Origin: G942493275 sp942493275
Lineage (GTDB): Bacteria > Actinomycetota > Coriobacteriia > Anaerosomatales > PHET01
Direction of reading: 5' to 3'
Length of the DNA stretch: 64,000 nt
Assembly (NCBI GenBank): GCA_942493275.1
Contig: OW818687.1
Span: 2,108,001-2,172,000 of the forward strand
Of this stretch, positions 24,339-33,070 are shown in pieces. Made by a program: the position numbers and the translations under genes. Position 1 is the stretch's first letter. Every line of letters starts with the position of its first letter. The notes below the pieces were generated by a model. The model had not been told where the DNA came from. It did no database searches and was given only the letters and a program-made list of their open reading frames with translations.

Positions 24339-25736
24339 GTGGGCGGAATCTACGCACACTTCATAGGGGCAGGCGGAGCCGGCATGAGCGGCATCGCGCT
24401 GGTGCTCCACGAGCGCGGCGTCGCCGTAACCGGCAGCGACCTGAAGGAATCAAGGTACTCGCGCGCACTCACGCGCGCGGGCGTAACCATGTATATAGGC
24501 CATGCCGCCGATAACCTCGGCGAGCCCGCGGTCGTCGTCGTCTCGACGGCGATCCCGGAGCGCAACCCAGAGCTCGCCGAGGCGAGAGCCCGCGGGCTCG
24601 AGGTCTGGCCGCGCGCCAAGATGCTCGCTCACCTGGCCGGCGACCGAAAGACAGTCGCCGTGGCCGGCACTCACGGTAAGACCACCACCAGCTCGATGAT
24701 CGCGACGATGCTCTCGCGCATGGACCTCGAGCCGACGTTCCTGATCGGCGGCGAGGTTGACGGCTTCAGCACGAACGCGGTGAATGGGTCCGGCGAGCAC
24801 TACGTAGTCGAGGCCGACGAGTCAGACGGGAGCTTCGTCTACCTGGATCCGTTCGTCTCGGTGGTCACCAACATCGAGGAGGACCACCTCGATCACTACG
24901 AGGGGATCGCCGAGATAGAGGCGACATTCTCGGAGTTCTTCGACCGGACCGTCGAGGGCGGAGCGCTCGTGGTGTGCGGGGACGACGAACGCCTGGTCGA
25001 GCTCGCCCGCGCGTCAGGGCGCGAGACGATCACCTACGGATTCGGCGAGGGCTGCGACGTGCGCTGCGTCGCCGGCGACCGCAACGGAGTCGGCTCGCAC
25101 TTCACCATCACGCTGCCTGACGGCACCCGTCTCGACTGCTCGACGCAGGTCCCGGGTCGGCACAACATCTCGAACGCGACGTCCGCGATCGCGGCCGCGT
25201 GGGTTCTGGGGCTCGACGTCAACGCCGCGTGCGCCGCGCTCGCGACGTTCTCAGGCGTGCGGCGACGCTTCGATCTCATCGGAGAGGTGGACGGGGTGAC
25301 GGTGGTCGACGACTACGCGCATCACCCCACCGAGGTCGCGGCCACGCTCGGTGCGGCCCGAGCGCTCGACTTCGGGAGAGTCTGGGCGCTGTTCCAGCCG
25401 CACCGCTACAGCCGTACCCAGGCGTTCGCGCGGCAGTTTGGCGATGCCTTCAGGGATGCGGACCGAGTCGTGCTCATGGACGTCTACAGCGCCGGAGAGG
25501 CGCCGATTCCCGGCGTGGGCGGCACTACGGTCCTCTCGGCGATGCTGGAACAGAATCCTCGTACCCGCGCAGCCTATCTTCCGCACCGTTCCGAGATCGT
25601 CGGCTACCTTGCGGATCGCCTGCGCCCGGGCGACCTGCTGATGACGATGGGGGCCGGAGACGTGACCGCTATCGGCCCGGAGCTCGTTGCGGAGCTCGAG
25701 CGCAGACGCTCGGGAGAGGCCTCGCGGTGTCGGTAG
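24339..25736 (+). CDS. murC: UDP-MurNAc:L-alanine ligase
   Basis: A Mur ligase of about 465 residues that adds the first L-alanine to UDP-MurNAc. It starts with YAHFIGAGGAGMSGIA, the nucleotide-binding loop, followed by the ATP loop AGTHGKTTT near residue 115, EADESDGSF near 163, NIEEDHLDHY near 183 and the C-terminal VDDYAHHPTEV near 325. Two starts are possible: the ATG at 24312 overlapping murG by 4 bases without a Shine-Dalgarno, or the GTG at 24339 with GGGAAGGGG 5 bases upstream. I prefer the second, which also aligns better with other MurC N-termini. Confidence 0.94.
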   Translation: MGGIYAHFIGAGGAGMSGIALVLHERGVAVTGSDLKESRYSRALTRAGVTMYIGHAADNLGEPAVVVVSTAIPERNPELAEARARGLEVWPRAKMLAHLAGDRKTVAVAGTHGKTTTSSMIATMLSRMDLEPTFLIGGEVDGFSTNAVNGSGEHYVVEADESDGSFVYLDPFVSVVTNIEEDHLDHYEGIAEIEATFSEFFDRTVEGGALVVCGDDERLVELARASGRETITYGFGEGCDVRCVAGDRNGVGSHFTITLPDGTRLDCSTQVPGRHNISNATSAIAAAWVLGLDVNAACAALATFSGVRRRFDLIGEVDGVTVVDDYAHHPTEVAATLGAARALDFGRVWALFQPHRYSRTQAFARQFGDAFRDADRVVLMDVYSAGEAPIPGVGGTTVLSAMLEQNPRTRAAYLPHRSEIVGYLADRLRPGDLLMTMGAGDVTAIGPELVAELERRRSGEASRCR

Positions 25737-26644
25737 TCCGTGCATGGGAGCGCCTGAACAAGGCGATCGACGGGCGAGTGAGGCACAACGAGCCGCTCGC
25801 TCGTCACACCACGTACCGCATCGGCGGCCCCGCTGCACTCTTCGCTGAGTGCGACACCATTTCGGATCTCACCCTCGTGACCGACGTTCTCCTCGAAGAG
25901 GATGTCGAGTGGACGGTGCTCGGCAAGGGGAGCAACGTCCTCGCGAGCGACGACGGCTACGACGGCGCGATCATCGTGCTCGGACGCGACTTCAAGCGTC
26001 ATGCGTACGCGGACACGCACTTGCGCACCGGAGCCGGCGTGATTCTCGCCGGACTCGTGCAGGAGGCGTTCCGGCTCGGGTTGACGGGGTTCGAGTTCGC
26101 GGTCGGGATTCCCGGCACCGTCGGCGGTGCGCTCGCGATGAACGCCGGCAGCCGCGACGAGTGGATCGGCTCGACCGTCGAGAGCGTGACGCTCTACGTG
26201 CCGGGCAGGGGTCTCGAGCACGTGCGCGGCGAAGAGGTCGCGTGGGGCTACCGCAAGAGCGGTCTGCCGGCGCGCGGCATCATCGTCGAGGCCTCGCTCC
26301 GGCTTGAAGAGGGTGATGAGGTCGACATCCGCAGGGCGATGGAGGCTAGCTTGCGCCGACGCAAGCGCACGCAGCCGCTGGCTGTGCCCAACGCAGGAAG
26401 CGTGTTCGTGAACCCCGAGAATGACTCGGCAGGGCGGCTTATCGAAACCGCTGGCATGAAGGGTACACGGGTAGGAGGCGCGGTCGTCTCGGACGTCCAC
26501 GCGAATTTCATCGTCAACGAGGGTGGGGCGAGCGCCGCGGACGTGGTCGAGCTCGTCCACCTCGTTCGTGAGGCCGTGAAGGAAGTGCATGGCGTCGAAC
26601 TCAGGCCGGAGATACGGTTCCTCGGGACATTCGCCGAAGCGTAA
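25727..26644 (+). CDS. murB: UDP-N-acetylenolpyruvoylglucosamine reductase
   Basis: A 305-residue FAD enzyme that reduces UDP-GlcNAc-enolpyruvate to UDP-MurNAc with NADPH. It contains NEPLARHTTYRIGGPA near residue 20, the FAD-binding LGKGSNVLASDDG near 65, GFEFAVGIPGTVGGALAMNAG near 120-140, and the type I/II-diagnostic tail with NAGSVFVNPENDSAGRLIE near 222, followed by KGTRVGGAVVSDVHANFIVN. The serine in the NAGSVFVNP motif is the catalytic proton donor. The GTG start overlaps murC by 10 bases; a long frame reaching back into murC is a shadow. It overlaps ftsQ by 56 bases. Confidence 0.95.
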   Translation: MSVVRAWERLNKAIDGRVRHNEPLARHTTYRIGGPAALFAECDTISDLTLVTDVLLEEDVEWTVLGKGSNVLASDDGYDGAIIVLGRDFKRHAYADTHLRTGAGVILAGLVQEAFRLGLTGFEFAVGIPGTVGGALAMNAGSRDEWIGSTVESVTLYVPGRGLEHVRGEEVAWGYRKSGLPARGIIVEASLRLEEGDEVDIRRAMEASLRRRKRTQPLAVPNAGSVFVNPENDSAGRLIETAGMKGTRVGGAVVSDVHANFIVNEGGASAADVVELVHLVREAVKEVHGVELRPEIRFLGTFAEA

Positions 26645-27563
26645 GCGCGTGGTCATCGGCGCCAAGGAAACCGTCAGGGTCCGGTACGACAAAGACAAGC
26701 CCACCGTGGAGTCGGAGAGCCGTAAGAAGGCGACCCGGGATACCCGCGGTAATGGCGCGCGCCCTAAGTCGAAACCATCTGCGGCCGGTCGCCGACACTC
26801 GGCCGCCAAACGCGAGGAGCGCGAACGTCGCCAGCAGACGCTCCTGCTCAAGCGCAGCGCCGTATTCGCCGCTCTCGCCGTGGCGTTCGTCCTCGTGATA
26901 TGGGGCATAGTTGCGCTATACCGCTCGCCGCTGTTCCTCGTCGAGGAAGTCGTCGTCAACGGCGAGGACCATCTGGCGGCCGAGTCGGTCGTCGCGTCCG
27001 CGGCAATCCCCGCGGAGACCTCACTTCACCGGCTTCCGGCTTCGGAGATCGAGGCGCGTCTCGCGCGCGATCCCTGGATCCGATCGGTCAAGGTGAGCCG
27101 CGACTATCCACACACCGTCGTCATCGACATCGTCGAGCGCAAGCCCTCGGTCGTGGTTGATGCGGGCGGCAAGGAGTTGTGGGTGGTATCGACCGACGGC
27201 TATTGGCTCGGCATACGTTCCACCGAAGAGACGGGTCTGCTGACGGTGCTGGATTTGGCCTCGGTTGAGGCGAGCATCGGCGCCAAGACGAAGTCCGAGG
27301 AACTCACCAACGCCATCAAGGTGATCAACGGGATCAGCCCGGAGCTGAGGGCTCGAGTCAGGTCGATATCGGCGCCCAGCGTCGAGAAGACCGCACTGAC
27401 CACAGTCGACGACATCGAGATATTCATCGGTGAGGCTACCGACCTCAAGGCCAAGGACCGGGTCATCCAGGAGATCCTGGCTCAAGAGGCTGGATCGGTG
27501 GTCTACATCAACGTGAGGGTTGTCGACAGCCCTACATGGAGGGGTATCGAAACCTCTCCGTGA
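26589..27563 (+). CDS. ftsQ: Cell division protein FtsQ/DivIB
   Basis: A 324-residue bitopic divisome protein. The long cytoplasmic tail (residues 1-85) is strongly basic, with many Lys, Arg and Ser. One membrane helix covers about 88-110. The POTRA domain follows (LFLVEEVVVNGEDHLAAE through WIRSVKVSRDYPHTVVIDIVERKP, about 113-185), then the FtsQ beta domain to about 305. The ATG at 26589 has AAGGAAG upstream but lies 56 bases inside murB; a GTG at 26649 just after the murB stop would shorten the tail by 20 residues. Either is possible; the ribosome-binding site favours the first. Confidence 0.9.
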   Translation: MASNSGRRYGSSGHSPKRKRVVIGAKETVRVRYDKDKPTVESESRKKATRDTRGNGARPKSKPSAAGRRHSAAKREERERRQQTLLLKRSAVFAALAVAFVLVIWGIVALYRSPLFLVEEVVVNGEDHLAAESVVASAAIPAETSLHRLPASEIEARLARDPWIRSVKVSRDYPHTVVIDIVERKPSVVVDAGGKELWVVSTDGYWLGIRSTEETGLLTVLDLASVEASIGAKTKSEELTNAIKVINGISPELRARVRSISAPSVEKTALTTVDDIEIFIGEATDLKAKDRVIQEILAQEAGSVVYINVRVVDSPTWRGIETSP

Positions 27564-27628
27564 GGGTATAGACACGCCCTCCGAGCAGGGGATATGTCAC
27601 TACCTCATCCCCGACTTCACACTTTCTG

Positions 27629-27657
27629 TTGTACACTTCTTGCACATGGGGTAAAGT
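27629..27657 (+). promoter_or_regulatory. Candidate ftsZ promoter
   Basis: In the 187-bp gap before ftsZ, TTGTAC at 27629-27634 and TAAAGT at 27652-27657 are 17 bp apart. The gap is clearly AT-richer than its surroundings. A transcription start near 27664 would give an 87-base leader. A dedicated ftsZ promoter in this gap is common in actinobacteria, which supports the call. Confidence 0.4.
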
Positions 27658-27750
27658 TTGTGCGAAGATTTAGTGTTCAACCCGCACAGTAACGGTCAAC
27701 TTGAGGTTTAGACTTGTAGCCCTGACCGGGGTATCCGGGGGAGGACCAAC

Positions 27751-28833
27751 ATGCTCGAAACGGGCGCGAACTATCTGGCAGTGATCAAGGTCGTCGGAAT
27801 CGGCGGCGGCGGCACCAATGCGGTCAACCGCATGGTCGAAGCAGGAGTGAAGGGCGTCGAGTTCATCGCGGTGAACACCGACGCTCAGGCGCTCCTGATG
27901 TCGGATGCGGACTACAAGGTCCACATCGGCGTCGGACTGACCAAGGGACTCGGCGCTGGTGCCGATCCGGACGTCGGCTTCCAGGCCGCAGAAGAGAACC
28001 GCAATGAGATCAAGGAAGCGCTTCAGGGCGCGGACATGGTCTTCATCACGGCGGGAGAGGGTGGAGGCACCGGCACTGGCGCGGCGCCCGTCATCGCCCA
28101 GATCGCCAAGGAAGAGATCGGCGCTCTGACAGTTGGTGTCGTCACGCGCCCGTTCGCCTTTGAGGGCCGCAAGCGCGCCGCCCAGGCGGACGAGGGCATC
28201 AAGCGTCTGCGCGAGTCGGTCGACACGCTCATCGTCATTCCCAACGACCGGCTGCTCCAGGTCGCCGAGAAGAAGACGTCGATCCTCGACGCCTTCCGTA
28301 TCGCCGACGACATCCTGCGTCAGGGTACTCAGGGCATCACGGACCTGATCACCGTGCCGGGCCTCATCAACCTCGACTTCGCAGACGTGCGGACGATCAT
28401 GGCGGACGCCGGGTCGGCGCTCATGGGCATAGGAATCGCCACGGGCGACAACCGCGCTCACGAAGCTGCGAAGGCTGCGATCTCCAGCCCGCTGCTCGAG
28501 TCCTCGATCCAGGGCGCCGCGGGCGTCCTGCTGTCGATCTCGGGCGGAAGCGACCTCGGTCTGTTCGAGGTCAACGAGGCCGCTGAGGTCGTCGCCGCGG
28601 CTGCCGCACCCGACGCGAACATCATCTTCGGTGCGGTCATCGACGACTCGATGATGGATCAGATCCGGGTGACGGTTATCGCGACCGGATTCGACGGAGT
28701 GCGCAAGCAAGAGACCATGTCGTTCTCATCGCTCTCAAACGGATCCGACGACGGTCTTTCGGTACCGAGATACGAGCCCCTCCCTGAGGACGAGCTCGAC
28801 ATCCCCGCGTTCCTCAAGAAGCGCACGTACTAG
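27751..28833 (+). CDS. ftsZ: Cell division GTPase FtsZ
   Basis: A 360-residue tubulin-like GTPase that forms the Z ring. The nucleotide-binding motif VGIGGGGTNAVNRM is near residues 15-28, the tubulin signature GGGTGTG is at 104-110, and the T7 synergy loop NLDFADV at 207-213. After the globular domain (to about 320) there is only a short linker, and the conserved C-terminal peptide DIPAFLKKR is at 350-358, the site bound by SepF and other partners. GGGGGAGGA precedes the ATG. SepF, its likely membrane anchor in this lineage, is encoded at 35375. Confidence 0.98.
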   Translation: MLETGANYLAVIKVVGIGGGGTNAVNRMVEAGVKGVEFIAVNTDAQALLMSDADYKVHIGVGLTKGLGAGADPDVGFQAAEENRNEIKEALQGADMVFITAGEGGGTGTGAAPVIAQIAKEEIGALTVGVVTRPFAFEGRKRAAQADEGIKRLRESVDTLIVIPNDRLLQVAEKKTSILDAFRIADDILRQGTQGITDLITVPGLINLDFADVRTIMADAGSALMGIGIATGDNRAHEAAKAAISSPLLESSIQGAAGVLLSISGGSDLGLFEVNEAAEVVAAAAAPDANIIFGAVIDDSMMDQIRVTVIATGFDGVRKQETMSFSSLSNGSDDGLSVPRYEPLPEDELDIPAFLKKRTY

Positions 28834-28852
28834 GCGCTTCTCGGACCGGATT

Positions 28853-28896
28853 GGGCCCTGTGGCGGCGACGGCGGGACCTCGTCGCCACAGGGCCC
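28853..28896. terminator. Bidirectional terminator between ftsZ and DUF4013 gene
   Basis: A very strong stem: GGGCCCTGTGGCG at 28853-28865 pairs with CGCCACAGGGCCC ending at 28896, with extra pairing in the loop. It lies 20 bases after ftsZ and 15 bases after the stop of the convergent minus-strand gene, so it can serve both. Confidence 0.75.
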
Positions 28897-28910
28897 GTCT
28901 ATGTCCGGGA

Positions 28911-29582
28911 TTAGACCCGCGCGTATTCGCGACGCGCCCACTGGCCGAACAGATGGCCGGTCGCCATCAGCATCAGGTACGAGACGCCGGGGGCGAGGAT
29001 GTAGCCGATACCCGTGGCGGACAGGGCGCTGATCGCGGCCGAGGCGGCCATCGACACGACGAGTGCGTAGAGCCACGCCATCCAAAAGCCCGAGCCGGAA
29101 CGAATCCGGGCGACGATCTCGCCGAACTCGAAGAACGCGCCAAATGTGTTCTTCATCGCGTAGTTGACCATCGCCGCGTAGAAGAAGATCGAGATCGCGA
29201 CGCCATAGATCATGGCTGCGACGGTGAAGCAGCAGCCGGTCCCGAGGAACATGGCGGCTACGGCGTCCGGGTCACCTTCGGCGATGGCCGCGATGATCGA
29301 CGGCACGAACACCACGGCGCCCACAACGATTACCGGCAGGAAGTACAGGAAGCCTGCCAGCGCGACCATGAAGCCCCTGGCCCACTTGTCGCCGAAGCCG
29401 TCCCAGGACGGAAGCCGCTCATCTGAGCCGGCCACGCCGCGGATGTAGTCGAGCATCACGCCGTAGAGGGCAGGCGAGGTCACGATCAGCAGCCCCCACA
29501 GCAGGCCGAGCATCGTTTTGTTCAGCCACTCGGGATCTTCGAACGGGGCCTTGAAAGCTCGGCCCAGATCGATGTCGTTCAT
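28911..29582 (-). CDS. DUF4013 membrane protein
   Basis: A 223-residue integral membrane protein of the DUF4013 family, function unknown. It starts with a soluble segment typical of the family (DLGRAFKAPFEDPEWLNKTMLGLLWGLL) and has five or six hydrophobic segments, with a conserved WDGFGDKWARGF loop near residue 60 and a cytoplasmic end HLFGQWARREYARV. GGGAG lies 8 bases before the ATG at 29582; a longer frame from 29627 lacks a ribosome-binding site and reaches into the divergent promoter region. It stands alone, transcribed against the division cluster. Confidence 0.78.
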   Translation of the reverse strand: MNDIDLGRAFKAPFEDPEWLNKTMLGLLWGLLIVTSPALYGVMLDYIRGVAGSDERLPSWDGFGDKWARGFMVALAGFLYFLPVIVVGAVVFVPSIIAAIAEGDPDAVAAMFLGTGCCFTVAAMIYGVAISIFFYAAMVNYAMKNTFGAFFEFGEIVARIRSGSGFWMAWLYALVVSMAASAAISALSATGIGYILAPGVSYLMLMATGHLFGQWARREYARV

Positions 29583-29676
29583 CGGGTGTCTCCCTTCGGA
29601 AGTTCGGAACGTGTGGGTGACGGGCACCCTGGATGTCGATACCCTTTGTTCCTACAAGGCAACAGGGGGGATTCAC

Positions 29677-30507
29677 GTGTCGGCTGCGGTTCTCGGAAAT
29701 GAAGCACCGATTCTCGTGCGCAGGGAGCGCGGGGGAGTGTGCTGGTGGACCGATCCCGCGGCAGCAGCCTCGGGCTTCACGATCGCGTTTTCGGAGAGGG
29801 CGGGCGGGGTGAGCACCGGCCCGTACGCCTCACTGAACCTGGCTGCGCACGTGGATGACGACCCGGAGGCGGTCGACGCCAATCGCGACCGACTGCTCGC
29901 AGCGCTGGACATGTCCGAGGCCCGCACCCGCCTTACGATGGCCGAGCAGGTCCACGGCGACCGGGTCGTGGTGGTCGACGCGGCGCTGGCCGGGGCGGGC
30001 GCGTATGCGGCGTCCGGCGCCGCCCCGGTGCCGAGAACCGATGCGCTCGTCTCCACCACGCCGGGCGTTCCGCTCCTGCTGTGCTTCGCCGACTGCGTGC
30101 CGGTCATCCTCGCCACGCGCGGCGGGGTGGCCGTGGCGCACTCCGGGTGGCGCGGTGCGCTCGCCGGAATCGCGGGCGCGACCGCTGTCGTGCTGGCCGA
30201 TGAGACCCGTTCGAAGGCCTCAGATGTGGTGGCCTGGATCGGCCCTCACATCGGTGCGTGTCACTACGGTGTCGGTGACGAAATCATGTCGCAATTCTGC
30301 AACACGTTTGGTACAGTCGCACGGGCTGAATCGGGGGGTCTGAACCTCGAGGCCGTAGTGACCGCATCACTGATCGATGCAGGAGTGCCGAGTTGCAGCA
30401 TAGCCTCAGCGGGCGTGTGCACTGCCGAGACGACAGACCGGTTCTACTCGTATCGCGCCGAGGGCGGCCTCACGGGCCGTCACGGGGCCTTCGCCTGTCT
30501 TCAGTAG
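29677..30507 (+). CDS. pgeF: Peptidoglycan editing factor PgeF
   Basis: A 276-residue protein of the YfiH/PgeF family (once called multicopper polyphenol oxidase). PgeF hydrolyses mis-incorporated UDP-MurNAc-L-Ser-type precursors, and the family also has purine nucleoside activity in some members. The metal site is visible: QVHGD near residue 90, CFADCVPV near 138 and HSGWRG near 157, plus GPHIGACHY near 190. The GTG at 29677 has GGGGGG 6 bases upstream; the ORF reaching back to 29518 overlaps the divergent gene. It is next to ftsZ as in many Gram-positives. The pstS reading frame begins inside its last 115 bases. Confidence 0.93.
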   Translation: MSAAVLGNEAPILVRRERGGVCWWTDPAAAASGFTIAFSERAGGVSTGPYASLNLAAHVDDDPEAVDANRDRLLAALDMSEARTRLTMAEQVHGDRVVVVDAALAGAGAYAASGAAPVPRTDALVSTTPGVPLLLCFADCVPVILATRGGVAVAHSGWRGALAGIAGATAVVLADETRSKASDVVAWIGPHIGACHYGVGDEIMSQFCNTFGTVARAESGGLNLEAVVTASLIDAGVPSCSIASAGVCTAETTDRFYSYRAEGGLTGRHGAFACLQ

Positions 30508-31343
30508 GCATCCTTGCCGCGCTCCTCATCATCGCCTTGCTGTCCACGGGTTGCAGCGGGGGCGGTTCAAGCGCCGACGATGAAGTCATCGTGACCGGCT
30601 CTACAACCATCCTCCCCATCGCCGAGATCGCCGCCGAGCAGTTCACCGAGCAGAACCCTGACATCCGCGTGCTGGTTTCGGGTCTCGGTTCCTCGGCGGG
30701 CATCGAAGCGGTCTCGACGGGGACCAGCCACATCGGCACCGCTTCTCGCGACCTGAAGGATGAAGAGCAGGACCTCGGGCTCGTGGACACGCCGATCGCG
30801 TTCGACGGCATCGCCGTGATCGTGAACCCGGCCAACCGGGTCACCGACCTCACCACCGAGCAGCTGCGAGCCATCTTCGCCGGCGAGATCACGAACTGGA
30901 GCGAGGTCGGCGGCGAGGACCGTCCCATCGACCTGGTGAATCGTGATGAGGCGTCCGGCACGCGCGAGGCCTTCAAGAAGATCGTGATGGAGGATGTGTC
31001 GTTCGACCGGACCGCCGCGGTCCTGCCGGGCACCGGTCAGGTGCGCGACGTCGTGTCGCGCTCGGAAGGTGCGATCGGCTACATTTCCGTGGGCTTCGTG
31101 GCCTCGCGCTTCGACTCCCGGCCCGTGAAGTCGCTCATCATCGAGGGCGTCGAAGCCAGTGAGGCGACCGTTGCGACGGGCGAATACCCGATATCTCGCG
31201 TCCTGCACTTCTTCACCAAGGGTGAACCGCAGGGCAGTGCCAAGCTCTACATCGACTTTGTCCTGTCCGACGAGGTCCAGAAGGGCGTCGTCGTCGACGC
31301 CGGGTTCGTCCCGGTGACAGCGCGTCAGGAGAACGGCCAGTGA
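30393..31343 (+). CDS. pstS: Phosphate-binding lipoprotein PstS
   Basis: A substrate-binding lipoprotein of the phosphate ABC importer. The mature part begins after a lipobox LLSTGC (Cys54 from the TTG start) and shows the PstS pattern: VIVTGSTTILPIAE, the SGLGSSAGIEAVSTGTSHIGTASR loop near residue 95-115, and NRDEASGTREAF near 185, which contact phosphate. The start is unclear: TTG at 30393 has AGGAG upstream, GTG at 30417 is the only later candidate. Either way the gene starts inside pgeF and carries an unusually long basic stretch before the signal helix. PstC follows with a 4-base overlap. Confidence 0.9.
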   Translation: MQHSLSGRVHCRDDRPVLLVSRRGRPHGPSRGLRLSSVGILAALLIIALLSTGCSGGGSSADDEVIVTGSTTILPIAEIAAEQFTEQNPDIRVLVSGLGSSAGIEAVSTGTSHIGTASRDLKDEEQDLGLVDTPIAFDGIAVIVNPANRVTDLTTEQLRAIFAGEITNWSEVGGEDRPIDLVNRDEASGTREAFKKIVMEDVSFDRTAAVLPGTGQVRDVVSRSEGAIGYISVGFVASRFDSRPVKSLIIEGVEASEATVATGEYPISRVLHFFTKGEPQGSAKLYIDFVLSDEVQKGVVVDAGFVPVTARQENGQ

Positions 31344-32239
31344 CTGAGACCACGCAGTCGGCGAAGAGCCGCATGCGCCTCGTTTCTCGATCCACCTACA
31401 TCAAGGAGGCGTCGCTTGCGGCGGTCTTCTTCTTGTGCGCCTTCGTCGCCGTTCTGGGCGTCGCGCTGATCTTTGGCTTCACGGCGTGGAAGGCGCTGCC
31501 GATCTTCTCGGCGGTGGGCTTCGGCGACTTCATCACCGGCACTGTGTGGGCCCCGAGCGATGGCGAGTTCGGCATCCTGCCGCTCATCGCGGGCTCGTTC
31601 ATCGTCACGCTGGGTGCGCTGGCCCTGGGGACGCCCCTTGCGGTCGGCACCGCGGTCTTCCTCTCCGAGATCGCCTCGCCGCGCGTCCGCTCCATCGTGC
31701 GCCCTGCGGTCGAGCTCCTTGCCGGTGTGCCTTCGGTGGTCTACGGCTTCTTCGGCATCATCGTGCTTCGCCCGTTCGTTGCCGAGCTGTCGGGCGGACT
31801 CGGGTTCGGAGCTGTCACGGCATGGGTGATCCTCGCGATCATGATCGTCCCGACCATCGCTGCGCTCACCGAAGATGCGCTCCGTTCGCTCCCTCCCGGA
31901 ATCCGCGAAGCGAGCTACGCGATGGGCGCGACCACCTGGCAGACAATCCGCAAAGTCCTGCTCCCGGCGGCCAAGGTCGGCATCATCGACGCGATCATCC
32001 TCGGCATGGGACGCGCCATCGGCGAAACGATGGCCGTGCTCATGGTCGTGGGTAATGCGCCGGTGCTCCCCGCAGGCGTGACTGAGCCGCTCTCCACGCT
32101 CACGAGCCAGATCGTCATGGACATGCCGTACTCGACGGGGGACCACCGCACGGCGCTCTTCGGCATGGCGGTCATCCTCTTCGGTATCTCGATGTCACTG
32201 GTTCTTGCCGTAAGGCTCATGTCGAGGCTGAGGGATTAG
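31340..32239 (+). CDS. pstC: Phosphate ABC transporter permease PstC
   Basis: A 299-residue inner-membrane permease with six main helices, half of the PstCA channel. After an N-terminal hydrophilic tail and first helix (about residues 20-45) it has the periplasmic FGDFITGTVWAPSDGEFGILPLIAGS segment, the transport core with GVPSVVYGFFG near 133, and the EAA loop EDALRSLPPGIREASYAMGAT-TWQTIRKVLLPAA near 175-210, which contacts PstB. It starts with GTG overlapping the pstS stop (GTGA). The gene order S-C-A-B-phoU is the standard one. Confidence 0.95.
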   Translation: MTETTQSAKSRMRLVSRSTYIKEASLAAVFFLCAFVAVLGVALIFGFTAWKALPIFSAVGFGDFITGTVWAPSDGEFGILPLIAGSFIVTLGALALGTPLAVGTAVFLSEIASPRVRSIVRPAVELLAGVPSVVYGFFGIIVLRPFVAELSGGLGFGAVTAWVILAIMIVPTIAALTEDALRSLPPGIREASYAMGATTWQTIRKVLLPAAKVGIIDAIILGMGRAIGETMAVLMVVGNAPVLPAGVTEPLSTLTSQIVMDMPYSTGDHRTALFGMAVILFGISMSLVLAVRLMSRLRD

Positions 32240-32240
32240 C

Positions 32241-33065
32241 GTGAACAAGCGACTCTCAAACAACATCGCGCTCGGTTTCTTCTGGGCCGCCGCCATCATC
32301 ACGGTGACCGTGCTGTTCGCGCTCATCGGATACGTGGTCTACAACGGTATCCGGGTCATCTCATTCGAGTTCATCTTCACGTGGCCTGAGGGCGTCAACT
32401 CCGAGGGCGGCATCTGGCCGACTATCGTGTCAACGCTCTACGTCACCGCTCTCGCGATGTTGATCTGCACACCCATCGCGGTGCTCGCTGCCGTCTATCT
32501 CGCCGAGTACGCCCGGCAGGGCAAGGCGGTCACGACCATCCGGTTCGCCGCCGACTCACTCGCGAGCGTTCCCTCCATCGTGATGGGACTCTTCGGCTTT
32601 GCGCTCTTCGTCGAGGCTATGGGGATCGGTCTCTCGATGCTGGCGGCTGCGATGGCGCTGGCGCTGCTGATGCTTCCGATCGTCATGCGCACCACGGAAG
32701 AGGCCATCCGCTCGGTTCCGCGCTACATCTCGTGGGGCAGTTACGGCATCGGCGCCACCAAGTGGCAGACCGTGTCGCGCGCGGTGCTGCCCGCCGCCGC
32801 TCCTCGCATCATCACCGGCATCGTGCTTGCGACGGGTCGCGCCGTCGGTGAGACCGCCGTGGTCATCTACACCATGGGTCAGGCGATCAACCTCCCCATC
32901 ACCCCGCTCGATTCAGGCCGCCCGATGACGGTGCATCTGTATCTGCTCGCGATGGAGGGCATTAACCTCCCGGCAGCCTACGGCACCGCGCTTCTTCTCA
33001 TGGTGTTGATCCTCGCATTCAACCTCGGCGCACGCTGGATTCTTCGGCGCTACCGGAAGGTGTGA
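32241..33065 (+). CDS. pstA: Phosphate ABC transporter permease PstA
   Basis: A 274-residue permease partnering PstC. It has six membrane helices, the conserved EFIFTWPEGVNSEGGIWPTIVSTLY periplasmic and TM segment near residue 35-60, SLASVPSIVMGLFGFALFV near 108, and the EAA loop TTEEAIRSVPRYISWGSYGIGAT-KWQTVSRAVLPAA near 150-185. The GTG start is one base after the pstC stop. It overlaps a spurious GTG of pstB by 4 bases; the true pstB start is 6 bases downstream of the pstA stop codon region. Confidence 0.95.
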   Translation: MNKRLSNNIALGFFWAAAIITVTVLFALIGYVVYNGIRVISFEFIFTWPEGVNSEGGIWPTIVSTLYVTALAMLICTPIAVLAAVYLAEYARQGKAVTTIRFAADSLASVPSIVMGLFGFALFVEAMGIGLSMLAAAMALALLMLPIVMRTTEEAIRSVPRYISWGSYGIGATKWQTVSRAVLPAAAPRIITGIVLATGRAVGETAVVIYTMGQAINLPITPLDSGRPMTVHLYLLAMEGINLPAAYGTALLLMVLILAFNLGARWILRRYRKV

Positions 33066-33070
33066 CATTC

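Noticed and set aside
27562..27581. GAGGG/CCCTC repeat after ftsQ as a terminator
   Set aside because: Only five base pairs with a ten-base loop and no T-run; not enough for a terminator call.
28851..29426. A plus-strand frame of 191 codons after ftsZ
   Set aside because: It begins inside the ftsZ terminator hairpin and is antisense to DUF4013, whose membrane-protein pattern and start are convincing.
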